Shown: piece by piece, positions 16,501 to 23,864 of the stretch
Layout: each line of letters starts with the position of its first letter
How positions within the stretch are numbered: the stretch's first letter is position 1
Translations under genes and position numbers: made by a program
The notes under the pieces: generated by a model
What the model was told of the DNA's origin: nothing
Databases searched by the model: none
What the model saw: only the letters and a program-made list of their open reading frames with translations
DNA from: CAZJKE01 sp964555625
Lineage (GTDB): Bacteria; Planctomycetota; Phycisphaerae; Phycisphaerales; SM1A02
Reading direction: 5' to 3'
Assembly: GCA_964555625.1 (NCBI GenBank)
Contig: CAZKTE010000012.1
Span: 1 to 31,712, forward strand
Length of the DNA: 31,712 nt

Positions 16501-18759
16501 CTGGGCGGTGATATCGCCCTCGTCGCCGAAGCGATCGAAGGTGAGTGTCGCCGAGTCCCCGGGTGCCAGGTGCAATGCCAGCAGCCGCGGTCCGTAGCGG
16601 ATCACGAGGTCCTGGGCGGGCCCCACTTCGTTCTGTATGAGCGCCTCGTCGAGGCGGCCGCTGGACCAGGAGAGGTCCACTTCCAGGCCACCGCGTGCGC
16701 GCAGTCCCTCGACGCGGCCCGTCGACCAGACAACGGGTAGTGCCGGCAGCAGGTCGATGGTGCCGTCATGGCTCTGCAGCAGCATCTCGGCGATGCCCGC
16801 GGTGCCGCCGAAGTTCCCATCGATCTGGAAGGGGGGATGGTTGTCGAAGAGGTTGGGATGCGTGGAGCGTTGCAGGAGCGTCACGACGTGCCCGTGGGCG
16901 GCCTGCGCCGATCGCATCCTTGCCTCGATGTTGATCAGCCATGCGCGGCTCCATCCTGTGCCGCCGCCGCCGTGTGCGAGCCGATGGTCGATCGTGCGGC
17001 GAATGGCATCGAAGATCTTCGGAGTGCGTTGCGATGAGAATTGCCGTCCCGGATGCAGTCCGTAGAGGTGGGACATGTGCCGGTGGCCCGGCTCGGCCTC
17101 CACCCGCGGGATGTCCCACTCGAGCAGCCGCCCGTCGTCGCCGATCACGGGTGGGGCAAGGCGATCGCGGGCCGCTGCAACCTCCTCGGTGAACGCGTCG
17201 TCGATGCCCAGCGCATCGGCGGCGGCCAGTACGTTGGTTAGCAGGTCCCACGCGATCTCTCGGCCCATGGTCGTGCCCATCACGGTGTCGCCGTGCGAGC
17301 CATCCTCGCGGATGAATGTGTTCTCGGGGGAAGACTCCGGGCCACCGACTAGGAAACCTGTCCTCGGGTCCTCCACGAGGTAGTCGAGTACGAAGCGAGT
17401 TGCGCCGCGCAGCAATGGCCAGGCACGCTCCCGCAGGAACGCTTCGTCTTGCGTGAACTCGTAGTGCTCCCAGAGATGGCGGGTGCACCATGCGCCGCCC
17501 CAGGGCCACAGGCCCCAGACGGTCCGCCCGATCGGGCAGGTGAAGTGCCATGCATCGCTTGTGTGGTGGGCCATCCAGCCCCGCGCGCCATAGAGGTCCC
17601 GCGCAGAGTCGCCCCCACGGACCGCCAGGGCCTCGATGAAGTCGAACATCGGTTCGTGGCACTGGGCGAGATTGCAGACCTCCGCGGGCCAGTAGTTCAT
17701 CTGGAGGTTGATGTTGACGTGGTAGTCGGCGTTCCAAGGGGCGGCGATGTGTCGATTCCAGAGTCCCTGGAGGTTTGCAGGCAGGGTTCCCGGTCGCGAG
17801 GAGGCGATCAGGAGGTAGCGGCCGAACTGGAAGTACGTGGCGATCAGATCTGGATCCAGTTCGCCGCTGCGCATCGCCGCAAGTCGCTCGTCCGTTGTCA
17901 TCGATCGCCTATGGGAGCCTCCAAGGTCGATCGTCATCCGATGAAACAGTGATCCATGGTCTTCCTCTGCGCGATCGTGCACCGTCTTCCACCCACGGCC
18001 AAGGGCCCTGCGCGTGACCGCGGCCACCCGCTCCTCGTCCAGAGGCCGGCTGTAGTCGGTGTCGCCAGCCAGAAACAGTGTCATGGAGCGGCCGCCCCGG
18101 ACGTGCAGCACATCTCCCTCTACCTCCACGAGCCCGCCGTCGCTGACGGCCGCGCACCGCGCAAGGAACCGGGTGCCCGGGTGGTTTCCGTCATGCGTGG
18201 CGCGGCCGCGCATCAAGATCGCCCTGCCGGCGGCCGAGACCTCGGCGTCCGTTGATCGAGTGAGGGAGACGCGAGCGTCCATGCCCGCGGGGTCGTCCGT
18301 ATCGATGCGCACGACGATCACGTCATCCGGAGCCGAGGCCCATGCGTGGCGAGTCCATCCGTGCCCTGCGGCGTGGAAGGTCGTGGTTGTCATGCCGTTC
18401 GCCAGGTCAAGTTGGCGGCGATACTCGGTGATCTCCGCATTCGCGAGTCCGGGAAACTCGATGCGCAAGTCACCGAGTGTTTGGTGGCTGCGAGGGGCCA
18501 GTCGCTGCGACATGAACCGCTCCTGCAGAAGCGCTTGGGCTTCGGCCTCGCGGCCATTGAAGAGGAGCGCGCGGGCCTCGGTGATGGCCATCGCGCCGTC
18601 CTCGCGGTCGCGCGGGATCGCCGATCCTGCCCAGAGGCTGTCGAGGTTTAATTGGAGGTACTCCACATCGATGCCGCCGTGGACCATGGCGCCCAGCGCG
18701 CCGTTTCCAATCGGCAGGGCCTGTTCCCAGGCCGAGGCCGGCTCGTCGTACCAGAGCAC
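16498..18759 (-). CDS. Alpha-L-fucosidase / alpha-L-galactosidase, GH95
   Basis: An inverting exo-glycosidase that removes alpha-1,2-linked fucose (or L-galactose). From GTG 18759 it has 753 residues. The family start LWYDEPASAWEQALPIGNG is followed by the GH95 N-domain and an alpha/alpha-barrel. Residues matching the Bifidobacterium AfcA site are N349/N351 in YHVNINLQMNYWP, the acid E479 in SSPEN, and D647 in QIDGNFGGTAGIAEML. The frame stays open upstream of GTG 18759 and encodes ILHIALSALSILALITITTA, a near-perfect signal peptide, before a stop at 18874-18876. No ATG, GTG or TTG occurs in that part: a CTG at 18837 or an ATC at 18828 would have to serve. The true protein is therefore probably 776-779 residues and exported. 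The M60 gene follows after ten bases. Confidence 0.93.
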   Translation of the reverse strand: MLWYDEPASAWEQALPIGNGALGAMVHGGIDVEYLQLNLDSLWAGSAIPRDREDGAMAITEARALLFNGREAEAQALLQERFMSQRLAPRSHQTLGDLRIEFPGLANAEITEYRRQLDLANGMTTTTFHAAGHGWTRHAWASAPDDVIVVRIDTDDPAGMDARVSLTRSTDAEVSAAGRAILMRGRATHDGNHPGTRFLARCAAVSDGGLVEVEGDVLHVRGGRSMTLFLAGDTDYSRPLDEERVAAVTRRALGRGWKTVHDRAEEDHGSLFHRMTIDLGGSHRRSMTTDERLAAMRSGELDPDLIATYFQFGRYLLIASSRPGTLPANLQGLWNRHIAAPWNADYHVNINLQMNYWPAEVCNLAQCHEPMFDFIEALAVRGGDSARDLYGARGWMAHHTSDAWHFTCPIGRTVWGLWPWGGAWCTRHLWEHYEFTQDEAFLRERAWPLLRGATRFVLDYLVEDPRTGFLVGGPESSPENTFIREDGSHGDTVMGTTMGREIAWDLLTNVLAAADALGIDDAFTEEVAAARDRLAPPVIGDDGRLLEWDIPRVEAEPGHRHMSHLYGLHPGRQFSSQRTPKIFDAIRRTIDHRLAHGGGGTGWSRAWLINIEARMRSAQAAHGHVVTLLQRSTHPNLFDNHPPFQIDGNFGGTAGIAEMLLQSHDGTIDLLPALPVVWSTGRVEGLRARGGLEVDLSWSSGRLDEALIQNEVGPAQDLVIRYGPRLLALHLAPGDSATLTFDRFGDEGDITAQ

Positions 18760-18850
18760 GTTTGGGCGTGCAGTGGTGATGGTGATCAGGGCTAGGATGG
18801 ACAGTGCGGACAGCGCGATGTGGAGGATGGTACGCAGCCTAGGGTTGAGA

Positions 18851-18892
18851 TCAATGCCAGGCGGCGATGACGGCTAGAAGGTCGGCGACCAG
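18851..18892 (-). pseudogene. Second relic of a dockerin-like tail
   Basis: On the minus strand, 18889 to 18851 reads V-A-D-L-L-A-V-I-A-A-W-H-stop, the last helix of the dockerin-like tail (compare SDLLAIIAAWG at the end of the gene just upstream and EDLLAVIAAWG in the subtilisin). The calcium loop that should precede it is replaced by the terminator hairpin. It lies directly before the GH95 signal-peptide region, which suggests that a deletion or duplication joined a gene tail to this place. The match is short, so chance cannot be excluded, but the hydrophobic pattern and stop placement are exact. Confidence 0.45.
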
Positions 18893-18893
18893 A

Positions 18894-18924
18894 ACAGCAC
18901 CCCCGCCAAGGGCGGGGGTGCTGT
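18894..18924 (-). terminator. Strong hairpin terminator
   Basis: A perfect 14-bp stem with a three-base loop: ACAGCACCCCCGCC (18894-18907) pairs with GGCGGGGGTGCTGT (18911-18924). It lies 51 bases after the stop of the dockerin-tail gene at 18976. A weaker 7-bp hairpin (18947-18967) lies between. It separates that gene from the GH95 operon. Confidence 0.8.
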
Positions 18925-18975
18925 GGAAACCATTCAGGCTGATCATCGCGAGCACGCTGCGCTCGCGGTTTGCAA

Positions 18976-20391
18976 TCAGCAGTCGTTGCCCCAGGCCGCG
19001 ATGATGGCCAAAAGATCGCTGACACCGCAGACGCCGTCATCGTCTACATCGCCATCGCCGTTGGTCGCGCCCCAGTACGAGATGCAGGCCAGCAGATCAC
19101 CTACTGCAACTACTCCATCCCCATCTAGGTCTGCTGGGCAGCCAGCTTCGCAATCATCCTCGGGAACAGAGATGATGAAAGTAACGCTGGGCACAGTGCC
19201 GTCCCGGTAGTAATCACAAGATCCCTTAGCGGGACTTGGCGGCGAGTCAGCATCAAATCGGAAGGTGTACATGCTGGCCCATCGGATGGCGTTTGCATAT
19301 GGATTATCAGCAAACTTCTGTGTGCTCCAAGTGAGCTCCCCTGCACCGCGAGTATTCGTCCAGTCGGTGCCCTCGATGGGTTCGCCACTGTGGTAGTCGA
19401 CGTCGTGGAACTCGATGCTCGAGACATTGACACAGTCAGGAACTGGAACCGTGAAACTGGAGAACGAGCGGTGCGAGTTCTGGTTGTGAACCGAGTACTC
19501 GTAGTGCCAAGTCCCGTCACCATTGTTCGTCACCAAATACCCAACATGTCCCTGCCCGTCGGGGAGTCCATCGCCTTCCTTCGTACGAAGGCTTCTGATC
19601 GTCACGTCTGGTTCGTGAGTCTTCCAGGCATAGATGGCCGGCACCGTGTGTTGGGTGCTTCCTACACCAACCGAGTTGGTTGTAGATGTGAATGCGATTT
19701 GCTTGTAGGAAGCGTTGTTGTTCTGCTTGTTAAATACATATTCACCGGGCTCTACGTACTGACCTTCCACGAAGTAGAGGGCATCAGGATGAAGATCCGG
19801 ATTGATGTCCTCTGGATGTAGCTGAAGCTTGCCCCGGATAGACGAAGGGCCAGTGGGGTCGTAGTTGAAGGGGTAGGGATACTCACCCGTGAGTGCATTG
19901 ATATCGCTGCGTGGGGCATCTGCGTCAGCGTTTAGCCCTGCCCAATAGGTATCTGCACAACCGATGCCAAGAGTGCTGCAGTTTGTCGACTGGCAGTCGC
20001 CACACCCAGGCTCGCTAACAGCGCAGAAGGAGTGCTTGAGCCAACTGATTCCGATCAACTCGAAACGGCCATTTTCAAGCCGGTAGCAATTCTGGGCAAT
20101 GACTGGCTGTGTGCCATTGCCTTGGTTCCATGGGGCGACGATGTTGCCAAGGTTGCACGCGGTGGTCGCAATAGCCCAACCACCAACACCACCACTTGAG
20201 CCGTAGTACTCCATGTCGTGTCCGCCACCGCCGTAGCCTTGTTCAGCGACAAAGACCGTTGTCACATCAAAGTACTCAGCGCCACGGTTCGTGGGGGTGT
20301 TTGAATCGGATGAGAGCCTCGGCCCAACACCCGCGCCGATGGCAGCCAAGGTGGCCGCGGCAATGGCGCCTGTCATGATCACGATTCGCAT
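18976..20391 (-). CDS. Secreted protein of unknown function with dockerin-like tail
   Basis: A 471-residue exported protein. The signal peptide (MRIVIMTGAIAAATLAAIGAG) is followed by a Gly/Tyr/Asn-rich, cysteine-bearing region (GYGGGGHDMEYYGSSGG, then CGDCQSTNC and CADTYW). A long beta-rich body with WHYEYSVHNQNSHRSF follows. The C-terminus has two dockerin-like units: CPADLDGDGVVAVGDLLACI, then DVDDDGVCGVSDLLAIIAAW, ending GNDC-stop. I recognise no catalytic domain; the Cys-rich part suggests disulfides. AGGAGG lies nine bases before ATG 20391, and TATAAG (20431-20426) is a possible -10. GC content is lower than in the neighbouring enzymes. It is flanked by a strong terminator and a divergent DUF1080 gene, so it is probably monocistronic. 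Confidence 0.88.
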   Translation of the reverse strand: MRIVIMTGAIAAATLAAIGAGVGPRLSSDSNTPTNRGAEYFDVTTVFVAEQGYGGGGHDMEYYGSSGGVGGWAIATTACNLGNIVAPWNQGNGTQPVIAQNCYRLENGRFELIGISWLKHSFCAVSEPGCGDCQSTNCSTLGIGCADTYWAGLNADADAPRSDINALTGEYPYPFNYDPTGPSSIRGKLQLHPEDINPDLHPDALYFVEGQYVEPGEYVFNKQNNNASYKQIAFTSTTNSVGVGSTQHTVPAIYAWKTHEPDVTIRSLRTKEGDGLPDGQGHVGYLVTNNGDGTWHYEYSVHNQNSHRSFSSFTVPVPDCVNVSSIEFHDVDYHSGEPIEGTDWTNTRGAGELTWSTQKFADNPYANAIRWASMYTFRFDADSPPSPAKGSCDYYRDGTVPSVTFIISVPEDDCEAGCPADLDGDGVVAVGDLLACISYWGATNGDGDVDDDGVCGVSDLLAIIAAWGNDC

Positions 20392-20510
20392 TACTACATT
20401 CCTCCTGATTCCCCTGTGGGGGTCCCTTATAGATACGCCAATCAGGCCCTGAGGTCCAGTTCGATGCGTCCGAAACTCGCCGCCAAGCGCACTTGGGGGC
20501 GGAATTTGGG

Positions 20511-20516
20511 TCTAAT
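20511..20516 (+). promoter_or_regulatory. -10-like element for the DUF1080 gene
   Basis: TCTAAT (5/6 to TATAAT) ends exactly six bases before GTG 20523. The spacing matches the leaderless pattern elsewhere in the window and supports GTG 20523 as the start. No ribosome site is visible. Confidence 0.4.
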
Positions 20517-20522
20517 GGCTGG

Positions 20523-21179
20523 GTGCCGTTCCTACTCATCAGGACCATTCGCCGCTTTGCGCTGGCGGTTGCGATGCTCGTGGCCGGTTGTACGGCTTCC
20601 GTGGGCCCGGACCACGTCAGCCTCTTCAACGGACAGAACCTCGAGGGTTGGACCGCCTACTTCGCCGATGGCTCGAGCGATCCGTCACAGGCCTTCGCAG
20701 TCAGCGAGGGGCTGCTGCAATGCTCGGGGAGACCCATCGGCTACTTGGTGACCACCGCCGAGTACGAGTCCTTCGAGCTCATCGTCGAGTGGCGATTCGA
20801 CCCGGAGAAGGGCGCGGGCAACAGCGGCGTGCTGTTGCGATTGATCGGTGAGGACGCCGTCTGGCCTCGCTCCATGGAGGCGCAGCTCCACTCGGGCAAT
20901 GCCGGCGACATCTGGAATATCGGTGACTTCCCGATGCGTGCAGCGATCGACCGCACGCAGGGGCGGCGGACCATCAAGGCATCTGAGAGCAGCGAGCACC
21001 CATTGGGCGAGTGGAACCAGTACGTCATTCGCCTCGACGGCGGTCGCCTCTCGCTCTCGGTCAACGGTGTCGAGCAGAACGTGGCCTACCACTGCTTGGA
21101 GGTGCCCGGTCGCATCGGCCTGCAGAGCGAGGGCGCGTGGATCGAGTTTCGGCGCGTTGAACTTCGACCGATTCACTGA
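20523..21179 (+). CDS. DUF1080 (3-keto-disaccharide hydrolase-type) lipoprotein
   Basis: A 218-residue exported lipoprotein with a concanavalin-like beta-sandwich. The N-terminus has basic residues (RTIRR), a hydrophobic stretch and lipobox VAGC, so Cys is probably lipidated. DUF1080 hallmarks are SLFNGQNLEGW, GYLVTTAEYESFELIVEWRF, GNSGVLLRL, MEAQLHSGNAGDIWNIG and GEWNQYVIRLDGGRLSLSVN, ending with GRIGLQSEGAWIEFRRVELR. Characterised family members hydrolyse 3-keto-glycosides produced by Gfo/Idh/MocA dehydrogenases, two of which are in this window. The frame opens earlier (TTG 20493), but GTG 20523 gives a normal lipoprotein signal and fits the promoter. It is convergent with xylB, with a small hairpin between. 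Confidence 0.88.
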   Translation: MPFLLIRTIRRFALAVAMLVAGCTASVGPDHVSLFNGQNLEGWTAYFADGSSDPSQAFAVSEGLLQCSGRPIGYLVTTAEYESFELIVEWRFDPEKGAGNSGVLLRLIGEDAVWPRSMEAQLHSGNAGDIWNIGDFPMRAAIDRTQGRRTIKASESSEHPLGEWNQYVIRLDGGRLSLSVNGVEQNVAYHCLEVPGRIGLQSEGAWIEFRRVELRPIH

Positions 21180-21223
21180 TGGGAGAGCAGTATCCTGCAG
21201 ATCGCCGCCGCCGACGACAGTGG

Positions 21224-21243
21224 CCACGATGACGCCATCGTGG
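21224..21243. terminator. Possible bidirectional hairpin between DUF1080 and xylB
   Basis: CCACGATG (21224-21231) pairs with CATCGTGG (21236-21243) around loop ACGC. It lies in the 86-base convergent gap. The stem is short and has no U-tract, so its terminator role is tentative. Confidence 0.35.
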
Positions 21244-21265
21244 AGTTCGCCAAGGCGACCTTCGA

Positions 21266-22783
21266 TCACGTCGGGCTGCTGCTGGTGGCGATCGTCGCCT
21301 CGGCGAATGCCGGCGCAAGCGCGGGGTAGAGCCCTCGCCATTGCTCGTAGACGTGCTCGTACGTTGCCGAGTCGGCAGACGGCTCGAGACGATCCTGCTC
21401 CAGCACGGACGCGGCCATCGCCTCGGGTACCGAGTCGAATCGGCCACTGGCCACCATCGCCAGCAGCCCAGCGCCGTACCCCGAGCCGTCGCTGACATTG
21501 ACCGAGCACACCGGCACGCCGAAGACATCGGCTGCCATCTGCCGCCAGGTGGCGCTTCGTGCGCCGCCCCCAGTCATGCGCACCACGTCGACCGCCTGCC
21601 CATCGCTCCGCACCAGTTCAAGGCAGTCGCGGAGCCCGAGCAGCACGCCCTCGAGGACTGCCCGCGCTAGGTGGTGGCGATCATGGCTGGCGCAGAGGCC
21701 CACGAAGGCACCCCGCGCATTGGGATCGGCGTGGGGCGTGCGTTCACCGCTGAGATACGGGAGGAACGACAGCCCCTGGCAGCCTGGCGCAATGTTCGCG
21801 GCGCCCTCGATGATCCGCTCGTAGCCCTCGCCCTGGCCTAGTGCGTCGCGGAACCACTGCAGGCTCTCGCCGGCGCTGAGCATGACTCCCATCACGTGCC
21901 ACGCCTCGGCAATGGCATGGCAGTAGCCGTGTAGTCCGCCGCTGGGATCGCAGGGAGCCTCGCTGCGCGCGGCGAAAACGACGCCGGAGGTGCCCAAGTT
22001 CACCGAGACGACCGAGGCGTCGGCGATGCCGCAGGCGACGCCCGCAGCCGCCTGGTCGCTGGCGCCTGCGATGACGGGCGTGCCCTCCGCCAGTCCCGTG
22101 TCGTTTGCGGCGGCGGCATGCACGCTGCCGACGACCTGCGAGCACTCGTGTACGGCGGGCAGGATGTCCGGATCGACATCGAGCGTGCTGAGGATCTCGC
22201 TGGACCAGTCGCGCGTCGACAGGTCCAACAGGGAGGTGCCCGACGCGTCCGCCACGTCGATGGCATGCACGCCGGTGAGTTGTAGTCGTACATAGTCCTT
22301 GGGGAGCAGCACGTGGCGCATTCGCGAGTAGGAGTCAGCCTCGTGCTCACGCATCCACAGCAACTTGGGCGCAGTAAATCCCGTCATTGCGGGTTTGCCG
22401 GTTATGGCGATGAGCTGATCCTGCCCGACTGCATCGTGCATCGACTGGCACTGCGTCGCCGTTCGCTGGTCGTTCCAGAGGATCGCCGGTCGAAGTACCT
22501 CCGAGTTGGCGTCGAGGGCCACGAGCCCGTGCATCTGGCCACTGAGTCCGATGGCGGCGATGTCCGATGCGGCAACATCTCCTGCGAGTACCTCCCGGAT
22601 GGCCTCGCAGCAACCTCGCCACCAGTCCTGCGGGTCCTGCTCGCTCCAGGTCGGTTGTGGCCGCTGCACCGCGTACGTGCTGGAAGCTGCTGCGACCACG
22701 CTGCCATCTAGCTGGTCGATGACCAGCACGCGCGCGCCACCCGTGCCGATGTCGATGCCAAGAACGTAGGGTTGATCCGCCAC
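21266..22783 (-). CDS. xylB: Xylulokinase
   Basis: A 505-residue FGGY carbohydrate kinase that phosphorylates D-xylulose to xylulose 5-phosphate with ATP in the cytoplasm. The N-terminal actin-like domain starts YVLGIDIGTGGARVLVID (phosphate 1 loop), then LSGQMHGLVALD, ILWNDQRT and FTAPKLLWMREHE. The C-terminal domain has GASDQAAAGVACG, NLGTSGVVFAA, FLPYLSGERTPHADPNARG and MTGGGARSATWRQMAADV. The QMHG and LSGERTPHADP segments are typical of xylulokinase rather than glycerol kinase. The start is GTG 22783. It is divergent from the isomerase-dehydrogenase-xylA operon with 64 bases between, so coordinate control is likely. The C-terminal tail (TSSSPT) is a small extension. Confidence 0.95.
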   Translation of the reverse strand: MADQPYVLGIDIGTGGARVLVIDQLDGSVVAAASSTYAVQRPQPTWSEQDPQDWWRGCCEAIREVLAGDVAASDIAAIGLSGQMHGLVALDANSEVLRPAILWNDQRTATQCQSMHDAVGQDQLIAITGKPAMTGFTAPKLLWMREHEADSYSRMRHVLLPKDYVRLQLTGVHAIDVADASGTSLLDLSTRDWSSEILSTLDVDPDILPAVHECSQVVGSVHAAAANDTGLAEGTPVIAGASDQAAAGVACGIADASVVSVNLGTSGVVFAARSEAPCDPSGGLHGYCHAIAEAWHVMGVMLSAGESLQWFRDALGQGEGYERIIEGAANIAPGCQGLSFLPYLSGERTPHADPNARGAFVGLCASHDRHHLARAVLEGVLLGLRDCLELVRSDGQAVDVVRMTGGGARSATWRQMAADVFGVPVCSVNVSDGSGYGAGLLAMVASGRFDSVPEAMAASVLEQDRLEPSADSATYEHVYEQWRGLYPALAPAFAEATIATSSSPT

Positions 22784-22847
22784 GGGAGATCAACAGCCAG
22801 CCTACCGCGTTCCGCTAGCATGCGTGGCGATAGGAGGACCCCTCACC
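22784..22847. promoter_or_regulatory. Divergent xylB / xylA-operon regulatory region
   Basis: This 64-base gap holds TAGGCT on the minus strand (22804-22799) towards xylB and TAGCAT on the plus strand (22816-22821) towards the operon. AGGAGG at 22832-22837 is ten bases before ATG 22848. The palindrome GCTAGC overlaps the plus -10. No regulator gene or clear long operator is visible. Confidence 0.4.
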
Positions 22848-23864
22848 ATGCCGCGACCGGTGACCATTTTCACGGGCCAATGGGCCGACCTTCCCCTCTC
22901 GCAGATGGCCGAGCATGCTGCGGGCATGGGCTATGACGGCCTCGAACTTGCCTGCTGGGGCGACCACTTTGAGGTGGGGCGTGCCCTGTCCGAGGACGAC
23001 TACTGCCAGGGTCGCCACGACCTGCTCGCCGGGCATGACCTGTCGTGCTGGGCGATCTCGAGCCATCTCGTGGGACAGGCGGTCTGTGACCGCATCGATG
23101 ATCGCCACAAGGCCATCCTGCCCGAGGATGTCTGGGGCGACGGGGATCCTGCGGGCGTGCAGGAGCGGGCCGCTGAGGAGATGAAGCAGACCGCCCGCGC
23201 CGCGGCACGCCTCGGCGTGGACGTGGTCAACGGTTTCACCGGCTCCTCGATCTGGCCGGATCTCTACTTCTTCCCGCCCACGCCTCCCGATCACGTGCAG
23301 CGCGGGTACGACGACTTTGCGACGCGATGGGGACCGATCCTGGACGTCTTCAAGGAGGAGGGCGTACGGTTCGCGCTGGAGGTGCACCCCAGTGAGATCG
23401 CCTACGACATCGTGACCGCCGAGGCGGCGCTGGAAGCGATTGGCCACCACCCCTCCTTCGGCTTCAACTTCGATCCAAGCCACCTCATCTGGCAGGGCGT
23501 TGATCCGGCCACCTTCATCGACGCGTTCCCGGATCGCATCTTCCACTGTCACATGAAGGACACTCGCATTCTCCAGGACGGCCGCCGCAGCATCCTCGGC
23601 TCCCACCTGCAGTTCGGAGATTCGCGACGAGGCTGGGACTTTGTCAGTGTCGGCCGCGGCGACGTCGACTTCGACCAGGTCATCAGGGCTCTCAATCGCG
23701 CCGGGTACGGCGGGCCACTCTCGGTCGAGTGGGAGGACAGCGCCATGGATCGCATGCAGGGCGCAAGCGAGAGTTGCCAGTTCGTGCGCGGCGTCGAGAT
23801 CGCCCCGCCAGGCAGCGGGTTCGAGGAGGCCTTCAGCACCGACAGCGACGAGGCTGCTACCTGA
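22848..23864 (+). CDS. Sugar phosphate isomerase/epimerase-like TIM-barrel protein
   Basis: A 338-residue xylose-isomerase-like TIM barrel (AP endonuclease 2 superfamily), cytoplasmic. Metal-ligand-type residues appear at the ends of strands: E in FALEVHPSEIAYD, D in GFNFDPSHLIWQG, H in IFHCHMKD and E in SVEWEDS. Such enzymes isomerise, epimerise or dehydrate sugars and ketosugars; the exact substrate is not predictable. ATG 22848 is chosen because AGGAGG lies ten bases upstream and the barrel begins at VTIFTGQWADLPL; the longer frame from GTG 22824 would leave only two bases after the -10. The stop TGA shares one base with the ATG of the next gene (TGATG), so the two are translationally coupled. 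Confidence 0.88.
   Translation: MPRPVTIFTGQWADLPLSQMAEHAAGMGYDGLELACWGDHFEVGRALSEDDYCQGRHDLLAGHDLSCWAISSHLVGQAVCDRIDDRHKAILPEDVWGDGDPAGVQERAAEEMKQTARAAARLGVDVVNGFTGSSIWPDLYFFPPTPPDHVQRGYDDFATRWGPILDVFKEEGVRFALEVHPSEIAYDIVTAEAALEAIGHHPSFGFNFDPSHLIWQGVDPATFIDAFPDRIFHCHMKDTRILQDGRRSILGSHLQFGDSRRGWDFVSVGRGDVDFDQVIRALNRAGYGGPLSVEWEDSAMDRMQGASESCQFVRGVEIAPPGSGFEEAFSTDSDEAAT

Noticed and set aside
21180..21329. Plus-strand frame reading DDAIVEFAKATFDHVGLLLV, protein-like in appearance
   Set aside because: It has no start with a ribosome site, lies after the DUF1080 stop and is largely antisense to the xylB 3' end; probably a chance frame.
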